A stretch of DNA of 64,000 nt from Sphingobacteriales bacterium (GCA_016718845.1 JADKCK010000021.1:44733-108732); one strand, 5' to 3'; positions 25,515-34,468 are shown, counted from the first letter of the stretch. A program made the numbers and translations. The notes: generated by a model not told the origin, from the sequence alone.

Positions 25515-26264
25515 TTAAATAAATGGATACCTAATATCTGCCAAAAACAAACCTTGTGGCGGAGCCGACAAGTTGGTTCCGTTAAATTTGGGTAATTTTT
25601 GGTGTAATACGTGTTGGTACTCGTCTAAGCTAATTTTGTTTTTGCCCACCATAAGCAACGACCCCACAATTAGGCGCACCATGCCACGTAAAAACCTATT
25701 AGCAGCCACCCTATAAAGTAGCGTTTGTTGTTGCTCGTCGAAGGTAATTTGGCTTTCGAACAAATGGCATAGGTAGTGTTTGGCATCGCTATCGGCTTTG
25801 CAAAACGCCCTAAAATCGGTGTAGTTGAGCAGCAATTTGGCGGCTTGCTGCATCTTAGCCACATCAAGCGGCAACATAGAAAAGTAGTAGCTTTGGTCGG
25901 CTAAAAACGGATTTTTTTGGAGATGTATGTGGTAGTGATATGCCCTATAGGTGGCTCCAAAACGAGCGTGGGCATCGGGTGGTAGCGTATCTATAAGTCT
26001 ATGTATGGCAATATCGGGCGGCAAAATGCGGTTTAGGCGGTAGGCAAATTCGTTGGGTAGGGCTTTTTCGGCATCAAAATGGGCAAAATATTGGGTAGCA
26101 TGTACGCCTGCATCGGTGCGCCCGCAACCTATAATCTCGGTGTTGGTGTTTAGTAGGGTGCTAAGGGCAGCCTCTATGGTAGCCTGTACCGACGGGGCAT
26201 TGGGTTGCACTTGCCAGCCGCTGTAGTGCGTACCTTTGTAGCTTAGTTCAAGAAAATAACGCAT
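25515..26264 (-). CDS. truA: tRNA pseudouridine(38-40) synthase TruA
   Basis: A 249-aa protein with the family opening MRYFLELSYKGTHYSGWQVQ and the catalytic Asp in GCGRTDAGVHA (Asp51). C-terminal elements NRFLRGMVRLIVGSLL and APPQGLFLADIRY are standard for TruA. It isomerises uridines 38-40 in the anticodon arm. Length is normal for Bacteroidota. Confidence 0.95.
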   Translation of the reverse strand: MRYFLELSYKGTHYSGWQVQPNAPSVQATIEAALSTLLNTNTEIIGCGRTDAGVHATQYFAHFDAEKALPNEFAYRLNRILPPDIAIHRLIDTLPPDAHARFGATYRAYHYHIHLQKNPFLADQSYYFSMLPLDVAKMQQAAKLLLNYTDFRAFCKADSDAKHYLCHLFESQITFDEQQQTLLYRVAANRFLRGMVRLIVGSLLMVGKNKISLDEYQHVLHQKLPKFNGTNLSAPPQGLFLADIRYPFI

Positions 26265-26711
26265 AAAGGCGGGCTTGTTGGTTATATAATTAGGTGCAAT
26301 TGTTTTTATTTTTAGACCAAGCTCAATTTATAAAATCGGCAAAAAGCACAAGCAAACGCCGCAAATACTTACAAACAACAATTATTGCTTCAAATAGTTG
26401 CAAGGCATTAAACAAACAAGCCAACGTAGAGTCTGAATTGGCTATTAAAGATAGGCATAAACTTGTTTGGTGACCAAAATAAATGTGCAAGTCTATACAA
26501 TAAAATCAGTAAACTTGGGTTTTATTGGATATTGCTAATGTGCCGTTTTCAAAAAAAAAATGTGTTATGAACAATCCTTTACTTTTTAAACAATTTTGGA
26601 TTATTGACTGTTAGCTTGGCTTTTTAAGGTTTTTATGCTTACAGTATCAATAATTAATTAATTTAATTTTTACATACTAAGCATATCTTTTAACCTTAAA
26701 AACCACGAAAT
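26265..26711. other. Gene-free intergenic stretch
   Basis: 447 bp of AT-rich DNA between two divergent genes. I see no gene, tRNA or strong hairpin; it presumably holds the two promoters. Confidence 0.5.
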
Positions 26712-27500
26712 ATGGCCCGCATGATTGAATTGAAAACCAGCGAAATTACTGCTTACCAACATAGGCTTACCATTTTTCAAAAAATGATATTGGGCGCTTT
26801 GGGAGCCTTAACACCTGTGTTGCTAAACTTATATGCCGTAGATTTTGAAAAATTGTTTATGAATCAAGAAATCACGATTCCATATTTAATTGGCTATGTA
26901 GTTCGTATTTTAATTTTGATTTTATACGGTTCGTTAATTGCCTTTTTTCATCGCGACGAGCACAACCCCGTTAAGTTGTTTCAGTTGGGCATTGCGTTTC
27001 CGGCAATTGTTACCATTTTGTTGAGCGGTGCTAATCAAAGGCAAATGCAATACCAAACCCCACAAACCAATACCAACACCCAGCAAACACCTTCGGTTGA
27101 GCTTAATGCTGCAACATCGGCTTATAAGGTGGTGCTTGCTCAATATCAACAGCCCGTTCAACCCATAGAAACCGTCGAGGTAAACGAGTTTGATGCGGCG
27201 CGCCCAAGCCCCTTTGTGCAGTTTTTGCAAGGCTTTTTGGGTGCAATGCCTCAAAACAATACTTTTGCGGTGATAATAGGTAGCCCGATGGACTGGTACG
27301 ATGCCCTAAACGATTATCAGTTTTATAGCCGTAATTACCCTAATTTTAAGGTACAACTCTATCGGTCGTATAATAATACCGACAAGTATGTGTTGGTACT
27401 AGGTAATAAATTAACCGAAACCAAAGCCCTACAACTGCAAACTACTGCCCGCCACAATGGTTTGATAACAACAGTAGTTGATTTGTTCGTTGAGCAATAG
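26712..27500 (+). CDS. Membrane protein with SPOR-like C-terminal domain (function unknown)
   Basis: A 262-aa protein. The N-terminal third has three hydrophobic helices (about residues 24-43, 56-79, 88-107). A Gln/Thr-rich low-complexity linker follows (QTPQTNTNTQQTPS). The C-terminal ~80 residues (TFAVIIGSPMDWYDALNDYQ through TDKYVLVLGNKLTETKALQL) have the beta-alpha-beta rhythm and wording of SPOR-type domains, which bind denuded peptidoglycan. The SPOR reading is inference. No operon partner is visible on either side. Confidence 0.6.
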   Translation: MARMIELKTSEITAYQHRLTIFQKMILGALGALTPVLLNLYAVDFEKLFMNQEITIPYLIGYVVRILILILYGSLIAFFHRDEHNPVKLFQLGIAFPAIVTILLSGANQRQMQYQTPQTNTNTQQTPSVELNAATSAYKVVLAQYQQPVQPIETVEVNEFDAARPSPFVQFLQGFLGAMPQNNTFAVIIGSPMDWYDALNDYQFYSRNYPNFKVQLYRSYNNTDKYVLVLGNKLTETKALQLQTTARHNGLITTVVDLFVEQ

Positions 27501-27814
27501 ATTGTTCAATGAATGGGGTATTTTGCAGGCACTAGCAAAATGTATTGTTATTTATAATTAAATAAACATAAAATAAGCCTGTCTATATCACTAAATAAAA
27601 TTTCATATTACCGTACCTAATCCGTAAAAATCTATATCCTAAATAAAGCTAAAATAACGTAGTGCGTAACACGAGGTATTAAATTTAGCATAATTGTCGA
27701 AATTTGACGCAAAATTACGAAAATTAACCAAAATACACTCAATGCTATATTTAGCACTCCTGTTAATCTAACAAAAACCATTATTTTGTGTTTAAAACAC
27801 CATTGGTTACACAA

Positions 27815-27873
27815 TAAGGGCTTTGTGCAAACATTAAATCAACAAATGTTTGTACAAAGCCCTTGTTTTTTGT
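27815..27873 (+). terminator. Long hairpin with terminator-like tail
   Basis: AAGGGCTTTGTGCAAACATT pairs with AATGTTTGTACAAAGCCCTT (20 bp, one mismatch) around an 8-nt loop, followed by GTTTTTT. It lies 315 bp after the previous gene and directly before the promoter at 27895, so it insulates the methyltransferase locus. Confidence 0.7.
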
Positions 27874-27894
27874 AAGATTCTGCTATTTATTGCC

Positions 27895-27902
27895 TATCTT
27901 TG
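27895..27902 (+). promoter_or_regulatory. Bacteroidota -7 element of the restriction remnant/methyltransferase locus
   Basis: TATCTTTG (TAnnTTTG) about 100 bp before the ATG at 28003. Confidence 0.5.
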
Positions 27903-28002
27903 TGCGCTTTTTTGCGATAGATACATTTGTGGGATTGAAATTAACTAGTATTATACATATATCAACGACACACAACTTAAATACACGGAAATTTATTAAA
28001 AA

Positions 28003-28140
28003 ATGGACAGAAAACAACTTGGTTCAGAAACGGCAAAAAGTGGTTTCGCTAACGAACGTGATGTTCGTGATAAATTCAATCAATGGCAAAATGACAAAGA
28101 TGCTCAAAATTGGTTACAAATAATAATGAGACTTATTTAA
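28003..28140 (+). pseudogene. N-terminal remnant of a HinP1I-like type II restriction endonuclease
   Basis: A 45-codon frame (MDRKQLGSETAKSGFANERD, ending KDAQNWLQIIMRLI). The pattern LGS-TAK-GF-NE ... F--W ... AQ-WL matches the first ~40 residues of HinP1I-type restriction enzymes as I remember them. A complete enzyme would be about 250 aa, so roughly the last 200 residues are missing and the frame ends 8 bp before the methyltransferase. Reading frames on the other phases of this stretch make no sense as protein. It is best explained as a deletion that removed most of the endonuclease while leaving the promoter and start to drive the methyltransferase. Confidence 0.55.
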
Positions 28141-28148
28141 TTTAATAA

Positions 28149-28949
28149 ATGATGAAAATCAATAGCATATACAACGAAAATTGCCTTGACACCATGGCTA
28201 AAATGCCCGATGATTTTGTGGATATGGTGATAACAAGTCCTCCTTACGATGATTTACGCGTATATCAAGGGTATCACTTTGACTACGAACCTATTGTAAA
28301 ACAGCTATATCGGGTTTTAAAACCCGGAGGCGTAGTTATTTGGGTTGTTGCTGACCGAACTGTGAATGGTAACGAAACAGGTACAAGTTTTAAGCAAGCA
28401 TTGTTCTTTAAGGAAGTTGGCTTCAATCTTCACGACACAATGATTTACGCCAAAAATAATCCGATACCAAGCGATTGTGGCAAAAGATACAGACAATGTT
28501 TTGAATACATGTTTTGTTTTAGCAAAGGACAGCCCAAAACTTTTAATCCTATTATGCAAGATATGGCATCAGCAAAAGCTTTCAAATCATTCAGAATTAC
28601 TAAAACAGGTAGAAACGATTTGGAACACAATCATGTTGCACCTTCTCAAAGAAAGGTAAACAATATTTTTTTCTACAATGTAGGTACTTCATCATCAAAA
28701 GATAAAGTTGCTTTTCAGCATCCTGCCATTTTTCCCGAACAACTTGCTATTGACCAAATAAGCACATGGACCGAAGAAAACGATTTAGTCTATGATTGTT
28801 TTATGGGTAGTGGCACTACTGCAAAAGTAGCACATCAACTAAATAGAAAATGGATAGGCTCTGAAATTTCGGCAGAATATATAGCTATAATAGAAAAAAG
28901 ATTAGCTATTTATAACCAAGATAATCTTTTTTCTGCCAATGAGTCTTAA
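28149..28949 (+). CDS. Type II DNA methyltransferase (N4-cytosine or N6-adenine, beta class)
   Basis: A 266-aa amino-methyltransferase. The catalytic motif IV TSPPYDDLR is near residue 30 and the SAM-binding motif (DCFMGSGTTAKVAHQL, with motif X-like IGSEISAEYIAIIEKRL) is at the C-terminus, so the order is beta class. TSPPY is more common in N4-cytosine enzymes. It sits 8 bp after the truncated restriction gene and so appears to be the surviving half of a broken R-M system, now a solitary methylase. The start could be either of two consecutive ATGs. Confidence 0.85.
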   Translation: MMKINSIYNENCLDTMAKMPDDFVDMVITSPPYDDLRVYQGYHFDYEPIVKQLYRVLKPGGVVIWVVADRTVNGNETGTSFKQALFFKEVGFNLHDTMIYAKNNPIPSDCGKRYRQCFEYMFCFSKGQPKTFNPIMQDMASAKAFKSFRITKTGRNDLEHNHVAPSQRKVNNIFFYNVGTSSSKDKVAFQHPAIFPEQLAIDQISTWTEENDLVYDCFMGSGTTAKVAHQLNRKWIGSEISAEYIAIIEKRLAIYNQDNLFSANES

Positions 28950-29053
28950 ATATCGCAAAAAATAATTTCCACGCCAATAATATCGAAGATTACATCAAGT
29001 TAATACCCAAAAACACTCGCCCCCAAATCAAAACAATACATTTTTACGCAAGC

Positions 29054-30535
29054 ATGCAAACAAACAAAACAAAAATCACCGTTGCATACGGCGATGGCAT
29101 TGGTCCCGAAATAATGACCGCCACCTTAGCCATCTTAAACGCCGCCGGAGCCGAACTCGAATACGATGTTATTGAAGTAGGCGAAAAAGCCTATCTAAAA
29201 GGACACCTAACTGGCATTACCCCCGAATCGTGGGACACATTACAACGTAACAAAATATTTTTAAAATCTCCTATTACTACCCCACAAGGTGGCGGATTTA
29301 ATAGCTTAAACGTTACCATACGCAAAACATTAGGCTTATTTGCCAATGTACGCCCCTGCAAATCTTTCTCGCCGTTTGTACAATCGCACTTTCCTAAACT
29401 AGATTTAGTGATTGTGCGCGAAAACGAAGAAGACCTTTATGCAGGTATCGAGCATCAACAAACATCAGAGGTGGTGCAGTGTCTAAAACTCATCTCGCGA
29501 CCAGGCTGCGAAAACATAGTGCGCTACGCCTTTGAATATGCCCGCGCCAACAACCGCAAAGAGGTAACCTGCATGAGCAAAGACAATATCATGAAAATGA
29601 CCGACGGTATGTTTCACCGCATTTTCGACGAAATTGCCCAAGAATATCCCGACATAAAAACGCGCCATTTAATCATCGATATTGGCTCGGCGCTGCTTGC
29701 CGACCGCCCCGAAGGTTTTCAGGTTATTGTAACACTTAACCTTTATGGCGATATAATATCCGACATTGCCGCCGAAGTAGCAGGCTCGGTAGGTTTTGGT
29801 GGCTCGTCGAACATTGGACGTAACTTTGCCATGTTCGAGGCAATTCATGGCTCGGCACCCGATATTGCAGGTAAAGATTTAGCCAACCCATCGGGTTTGC
29901 TAAACGGAGCTTGCATGATGTTGGTGCATTTGGGGCAAAACAAAATTGCCGAACGGATACAAAACGCATGGCTAAAAACCATAGAAGATGGCATACATAC
30001 AGGCGATATTGCTAGTGCCGATTACACCAAACAACGCGTAGGTACACAAGCTTTTGCACAAGCACTTATCGAGCGCTTAGGGCAAAAACCTACCCAATTT
30101 GCCCCCGTTGATTTGGGCGAAGGCAAACTAATTAATATTAAACAACCCGAACAGCACACCGTAAATAAACAATTGGTTGGTGTTGATGTGTTTATAGATT
30201 GGAGCGAAGATAATCGAAATGCCAATATATTGGGTGATAAAATAACTGCATTGGCTCAACCAAATATGCAATTAAAAATAATTGACAATCGTGGCGTATT
30301 GGTGTATCCCAATGGCATAAAAGGCGTATTTTGCAGCAACCATTGGCGTTGTCGTTTTGTATCGGCAGATGCAAACGTAGAAAAAAATACCGTCCAAACA
30401 TTCGCCACCATCCAACACGCCGACATTTATCAGCTACTGCAACGCCTAACCGAAGCCGGAATAGATTGCATAAAAACCGAAAATTTGTATTTGCTAGACG
30501 GACAACGAGGCTACTCGTTGGCACAAGGCGAATAA
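29054..30535 (+). CDS. Isocitrate dehydrogenase, Thermus/Rickettsia type with C-terminal extension
   Basis: A 493-aa member of the isocitrate/isopropylmalate dehydrogenase family. Substrate residues are in PQGGGFNSLNVTIRK, NVRPCKSF and VRENEEDLYAGIEH; the metal-binding Asp is in NLYGDIISDIAAE. It is about 70-80 residues longer than E. coli Icd, with the extra C-terminal domain of Thermus-type enzymes (from about residue 355). The cofactor loop reads HGSAPDIAGKDLANP: Asp-Ile at the positions equivalent to Lys344-Tyr345 of E. coli Icd is the NAD-type signature, so I infer NAD preference. It lies 40 bp upstream of a second, Icd-type enzyme. TCA cycle, cytoplasm. Confidence 0.85.
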   Translation: MQTNKTKITVAYGDGIGPEIMTATLAILNAAGAELEYDVIEVGEKAYLKGHLTGITPESWDTLQRNKIFLKSPITTPQGGGFNSLNVTIRKTLGLFANVRPCKSFSPFVQSHFPKLDLVIVRENEEDLYAGIEHQQTSEVVQCLKLISRPGCENIVRYAFEYARANNRKEVTCMSKDNIMKMTDGMFHRIFDEIAQEYPDIKTRHLIIDIGSALLADRPEGFQVIVTLNLYGDIISDIAAEVAGSVGFGGSSNIGRNFAMFEAIHGSAPDIAGKDLANPSGLLNGACMMLVHLGQNKIAERIQNAWLKTIEDGIHTGDIASADYTKQRVGTQAFAQALIERLGQKPTQFAPVDLGEGKLINIKQPEQHTVNKQLVGVDVFIDWSEDNRNANILGDKITALAQPNMQLKIIDNRGVLVYPNGIKGVFCSNHWRCRFVSADANVEKNTVQTFATIQHADIYQLLQRLTEAGIDCIKTENLYLLDGQRGYSLAQGE

Positions 30536-30575
30536 ATCACCAAAAATAAAACAAAAAATCTAATCATAAAATTTC

Positions 30576-31841
30576 ATGCAAAACAATAAAATACGCATCG
30601 AAAACGGGCAATTAGTGGTGCCCGATTGTCCAGTAATTCCGTTTATCGAAGGCGATGGAACAGGTGTTGATATTTGGCCCGCCGCCAAAATAGTGTTCGA
30701 CGCAGCCGTAGAAAAAGCCTATGGTGGCAAACGCAAAATTGAATGGCGCGAAGTGTTGGCAGGCGAAAAAGCCTTTAACAAAACCGGCGAATGGTTGCCA
30801 CAAGAAACCTTAGATGTTATCAACGAATACCTATTTGCCATCAAAGGACCGCTAACTACGCCCGTAGGTGGTGGCATACGCTCGCTAAACGTGGCATTGC
30901 GCCAAGAGTTAGACTTGTACGCCTGTGTTCGTCCGGTAAAATATTTTACGGGTGTGCCTTCGCCATCTAAGCATCCCGAAAAAGTGAACATGATTATCTA
31001 CCGCGAAAACACCGAAGACATTTACTCGGGTATCGAATACATGACAGGCACGCCCGAAGCTGCTAAAATCATCGAGTTTTTGCAAAAAGAAATGGGCGTA
31101 AAAAAAATCCGTTTCCCACAAACCTCGTCTATCGGCATCAAACCTGTGTCGCTCGAAGGTTCGGAGCGCCTTATCCGCGCAGCTATTAAACATGCCGTTG
31201 ACAACAAATTGCCATCGGTAACTATTGTACACAAAGGTAATATCATGAAATTTACCGAAGGTGCATTTAAAGATTGGGGCTACAAATTGGCAGAACGCGA
31301 ATTTGGCGACCAAGTATTTACCTGGACAGAATACGACCGCATAGCCGCCGCCGACGGGCAAAAAGCCGCCGATGCCGCGCAAAATGCCGCTATTGCCGCT
31401 GGTAAAGTTATTGTAAAAGATATGATTGCCGATAACTTTTTGCAACAAATTCAACTTCGCCCCTCCGAGTACTCGGTTATCGCCACCCTTAACCTAAACG
31501 GCGATTATATATCCGATGCCCTTGCTGCACAAGTTGGCGGTATTGGTATTGCACCAGGTGCCAACATCAACTATATTAGCGGACATGCTATTTTTGAGGC
31601 CACACACGGTACAGCACCTAAATATGCAGGTTTGGATAAAGTAAACCCAAGCTCTGTCATTTTGTCGGGTGTAATTATGTTTGAGTATATGGGCTGGAAA
31701 GAAGCCGCCGAGCTTATCAACAACGGTATGACCCGCGCCATTAACGCCAAAACCGTTACCTACGACTTTGCCCGCCTAATGGACGGCGCAACCGAAGTAA
31801 GCTGCTCGGGTTTTGCTCGCGAAATTATCAAAAATATGTAA
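30576..31841 (+). CDS. icd: NADP-dependent isocitrate dehydrogenase (E. coli Icd type)
   Basis: A 421-aa enzyme colinear with E. coli Icd. Visible sites: VIPFIEGDGTGVDIWPA, the isocitrate loop TTPVGGGIRSLNVALRQ with its regulatory Ser, YRENTEDIYSGIEY, the catalytic Lys region VTIVHKGNIMKFTEGAF, NLNGDYISDALAAQVGG, and the cofactor loop HGTAPKYAGLDKVNP. Lys-Tyr at the 344-345 equivalents together with VTYDFARLM (Tyr391 and Arg395 equivalents) predict NADP. It oxidatively decarboxylates isocitrate and supplies NADPH. It is closely linked with the NAD-type homologue upstream, probably in one transcript. Confidence 0.93.
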   Translation: MQNNKIRIENGQLVVPDCPVIPFIEGDGTGVDIWPAAKIVFDAAVEKAYGGKRKIEWREVLAGEKAFNKTGEWLPQETLDVINEYLFAIKGPLTTPVGGGIRSLNVALRQELDLYACVRPVKYFTGVPSPSKHPEKVNMIIYRENTEDIYSGIEYMTGTPEAAKIIEFLQKEMGVKKIRFPQTSSIGIKPVSLEGSERLIRAAIKHAVDNKLPSVTIVHKGNIMKFTEGAFKDWGYKLAEREFGDQVFTWTEYDRIAAADGQKAADAAQNAAIAAGKVIVKDMIADNFLQQIQLRPSEYSVIATLNLNGDYISDALAAQVGGIGIAPGANINYISGHAIFEATHGTAPKYAGLDKVNPSSVILSGVIMFEYMGWKEAAELINNGMTRAINAKTVTYDFARLMDGATEVSCSGFAREIIKNM

Positions 31842-31880
31842 ATAGTAAGCCGCTAATACTAGTTTGCATAAAATATACCA

Positions 31881-32924
31881 TTGGCACTTACAACCTCCTC
31901 AAAAAAATCTTTAACTTTTTCAAAAATAATGATCAATCAGATTATCGACGCGATTGGTAAAGCCCAACAAGGGGCTTTGTACCAAACAATTTATACCGGA
32001 GCAGCATCGGGCAAAAACGAGTTTGTGTGTTTTGTAAAACCCGAACTAACCCTTTTAAATACAGGTTTGCAACATGCCAAAATTTTAGACATTGTAATGG
32101 AGGGTATCAAACATTTTGGCTTTGGTATCAAAAGCATCAATGTTTTGTCGGCAGATTATTTGGCAAAATACAACATTATTGCGCAGCACTATGGCGTAAT
32201 TAACAGCATTGCCAGCAATGCCAAAGCAGCCCTTTCGCAGGGTGCCCGCGATAAATTCCAGAGCATCTACGGCGTATCGGTTGATGAGGCAAATGTGTTA
32301 GGTGGCATTGAGTTTGGCAACAAATTTCCTGCCCTATCGCCTTTTGCACTCGATGTGTTGTGGCAAAACACGGGTAGCCAAAAATTGGCAGGTGGTACTT
32401 ATTGCGCCGAAATTAAAGTAGATGGCGAGTTACACTATGTTATCAACGGTTTTCACTCGCGTCAATTGGCACATTTTACCGATGCCGGACGCAGCATTGT
32501 GGTTTTCCATTTAGCTAGCGACATCAATTGGGATAACGCCCGCCAAAACTTTATAGGTACTACCAACCCACACACTGCCGCCGCAGGTAGCCTACGCAAC
32601 ACCTTTTTGTTGCGCCAAGCCGAGTTGGGCATACCCGAAGTGTCGCAGGGCATGAACGGCATACACCTTTCGGCAGGACCTATCGAAGGTTTGGTTGAGT
32701 TGGTGCGTTTTTGCTCGGACTACAGCCAAGCGGGTAAAGAAAAAACAGCCAAAGACTTTGCCTTTGGGCAAGCATTAGCCGCTGCTTTTGGCGACGAAAA
32801 AACTGCCAAAATATTGGACAACTGCAATGTGTTATACGATGGCAAAATGCAATCGGTGTTTGACATTACCGAAGAAAAAAATACCGCCGATGCACTGCAA
32901 ATTTTGCAATCGGTTGAGCTATAA
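31881..32924 (+). CDS. Nucleoside-diphosphate-kinase-like protein with large insertion (unassigned)
   Basis: A 347-aa protein; M17 (MINQIIDAIGKAQQ, codon at 31929) is a likely alternative start. Three segments echo NDK in order: FVCFVKPELT (compare the KPD strand), NFIGTTNPHTAAAGSLR (compare GATNP..A..GTIR) and MNGIHLSAGPIEGLVELVRF (compare NVVHGSDS.E.A..EI..F, with the catalytic His). The distance between the first two is about 170 residues instead of about 80, so an insertion must lie inside the fold. It may have phosphotransfer activity, or only the fold. It follows the two isocitrate dehydrogenases by 39 bp and ends at a strong terminator, so it is probably in their operon. Confidence 0.45.
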   Translation: MALTTSSKKSLTFSKIMINQIIDAIGKAQQGALYQTIYTGAASGKNEFVCFVKPELTLLNTGLQHAKILDIVMEGIKHFGFGIKSINVLSADYLAKYNIIAQHYGVINSIASNAKAALSQGARDKFQSIYGVSVDEANVLGGIEFGNKFPALSPFALDVLWQNTGSQKLAGGTYCAEIKVDGELHYVINGFHSRQLAHFTDAGRSIVVFHLASDINWDNARQNFIGTTNPHTAAAGSLRNTFLLRQAELGIPEVSQGMNGIHLSAGPIEGLVELVRFCSDYSQAGKEKTAKDFAFGQALAAAFGDEKTAKILDNCNVLYDGKMQSVFDITEEKNTADALQILQSVEL

Positions 32925-32947
32925 TTTGGGCTTTCACCCATACACAA

Positions 32948-32982
32948 AAAATCCGCAGAAAGTTTTTTCTGCGGATTTTTTT
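32948..32982 (+). terminator. Terminator of the isocitrate dehydrogenase operon
   Basis: AAATCCGCAGAAA pairs with TTTCTGCGGATTT and is followed by a T-run, then a G-run. It marks the boundary between backbone and the AT-rich island. Confidence 0.88.
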
Positions 32983-33006
32983 TGGGGGGGGGCAAAGATG
33001 CGTAAT

Positions 33007-33945
33007 TTACAGGGTTACTTTAAACACTCGTACTACTCTTGTCCATGTGCCTTTCCATTCACCATATCTGTTGTCAATAGATTCAATCTTTTTAAAATTT
33101 GCTTTCTTAGAGAAATATTTAACGAAAGCATCTAAACGACTTGTCCTTATATCATTTATATATGGGCTAACACAAATAAAATAATTATCCCCAGAGAAAT
33201 TAAATTCAATCAATTTCAATAAATTAGTTAATGAAAACTCATCAATGTCTAGAATATTTGAAAATAAGTGAATGTGTGTATGGATTTCGTTTTTAATGAA
33301 ATCTTTATTGACGAGAGCATCCAAATCCTTATTAACCGTATGTATTTCTATAGCTTGATTGAACTTTTTTATATGCAGTGAAGCTCTTTTTAAAGCTATT
33401 TCTGAAGGCTCAACCAAGGTAATACTCTTAATTACTTGTTTAATCGCATTTTGATTCTGAAAATCAAAATATGTCATTGATGCCATTGCCTGACCACATC
33501 CCCAATCAATTATATTCGATTCTTGATAAAAGAAAGATTTAGGCAAGGTTTTAAATGCTTCAATTAGTTTTTGATAATGCATATTTCCGTAGCTATTCAT
33601 GTAAGCAAACAATTGCTTTTCGTCTGTTATAATCGCTACACCTCTACCTAAAGAATTAAAAATCGCATCTGATTTAATTAACTCATACTGGCTTACAGAA
33701 ATTTGCCTAACAGCGTTAAAACTATTTGGTACAGCAGACAATAAGTTGCAATACGTCGTTCCTACTTCAAGTAAAAAATCCTTTTTATAACTTGGACTAA
33801 CAATAACCCTGCCAAGAAAGGAATCGAGGAGTGAATGAATTCTGTCATAAGCAGCCGTAAAATTGCTGAAGTCTACATTTAAAACATCAATAATTAACTT
33901 GTTGTGAAGAAATGAGAATTCAAAATCAGAAAGACTCTTTTTATT
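33007..33945 (-). CDS. SAM-methyltransferase-domain part of a frameshifted gene
   Basis: The open minus frame runs from 33945 with no ATG, GTG or TTG until a TTG at 33741. The part before that TTG still reads as protein (SDFEFSFLHNKLIIDVLN, AAYDRIHSLLDSFLGRVIV), so the TTG is not the natural start. The rest contains a methyltransferase motif I (IIDWGCGQAMASMTYFDF) and an acidic strand end (ITLVEPSEIALKRA), so it probably binds SAM. It overlaps the end of 33894-34463 by about 50 bp in the -1 frame; joined at the A-run near 33939 the two give a 485-aa protein. This would be the last gene of the five-gene island operon. The methylation substrate is unknown. Confidence 0.6.
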   Translation of the reverse strand, partial: NKKSLSDFEFSFLHNKLIIDVLNVDFSNFTAAYDRIHSLLDSFLGRVIVSPSYKKDFLLEVGTTYCNLLSAVPNSFNAVRQISVSQYELIKSDAIFNSLGRGVAIITDEKQLFAYMNSYGNMHYQKLIEAFKTLPKSFFYQESNIIDWGCGQAMASMTYFDFQNQNAIKQVIKSITLVEPSEIALKRASLHIKKFNQAIEIHTVNKDLDALVNKDFIKNEIHTHIHLFSNILDIDEFSLTNLLKLIEFNFSGDNYFICVSPYINDIRTSRLDAFVKYFSKKANFKKIESIDNRYGEWKGTWTRVVRVFKVTL

Positions 33946-34463
33946 TTAGCCTTTAACTCGAATACTTTCCCAATATTGAACTCGCCAAAGTCATTAATTA
34001 CTTGAGCATAGTAATTCACCATTGTCATTAGAACTCTATCGGTGTTGTCTTCCTCTGTTTCAGATGAAAGTTGCAGATGCTCGTAAATCGTTTCATACCG
34101 ACTTACATAATCATCAGCCGTTCTTACGCCAATGAGATAAAGGGATGCGGCTTTTAGCCTTTCACCTATATTGTATTTTTTATCTTTTAAATAATCATGT
34201 AAGGAACGGAACGAACCTATTAGTCCAAGTTCTTCGCTTATATCCAACAACAAGGAAATAAAAGCAAGGTTTGTTTTATCATCAATATCGAGTTGAAGAA
34301 TTACATTCTGGTTCAACCGAATGTACCTGTTTAGCTTATCCCTTGATGCTACTAAGTCGGAATGTTTTTGGTGAGTAAAAAAGTCATAAACCTGCTCAAA
34401 ATTATCTGAAAGATATCTTTGTAAAGAATTTACATGGCTAGAAGAATTAAATAAATCATCCAT
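33894..34463 (-). CDS. N-terminal helical part of the frameshifted methyltransferase gene
   Basis: A 189-aa mostly helical, charged frame beginning MDDLFNSSSHVNSLQRYLSD, with no motif I recognise. It ends shortly after FELKAKIKRVFLILNSHFFT; in the -1 frame the text continues smoothly as KKSLSDFEFSFLHNK. The sequence at the switch is ATA AAA AGA, where a -1 slip puts AAA back on AAA and AAG next. It may be a sequencing or indel frameshift, or true programmed slippage. It starts 5 bp after the stop of the 592-aa gene, so translation is coupled in an operon. Confidence 0.6.
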   Translation of the reverse strand: MDDLFNSSSHVNSLQRYLSDNFEQVYDFFTHQKHSDLVASRDKLNRYIRLNQNVILQLDIDDKTNLAFISLLLDISEELGLIGSFRSLHDYLKDKKYNIGERLKAASLYLIGVRTADDYVSRYETIYEHLQLSSETEEDNTDRVLMTMVNYYAQVINDFGEFNIGKVFELKAKIKRVFLILNSHFFTTS

Positions 34464-34468
34464 AATTA

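Noticed and set aside
26265..26711. tRNA or small RNA gene in the truA upstream gap
   Set aside because: No GGTTCGAATCC-type T-arm or cloverleaf pairing was seen on either strand.
27863..28123. 86-codon plus-strand frame overlapping the nuclease remnant
   Set aside because: It starts before the promoter element at 27895 and its sequence resembles nothing, whereas the frame from 28003 matches a nuclease N-terminus.
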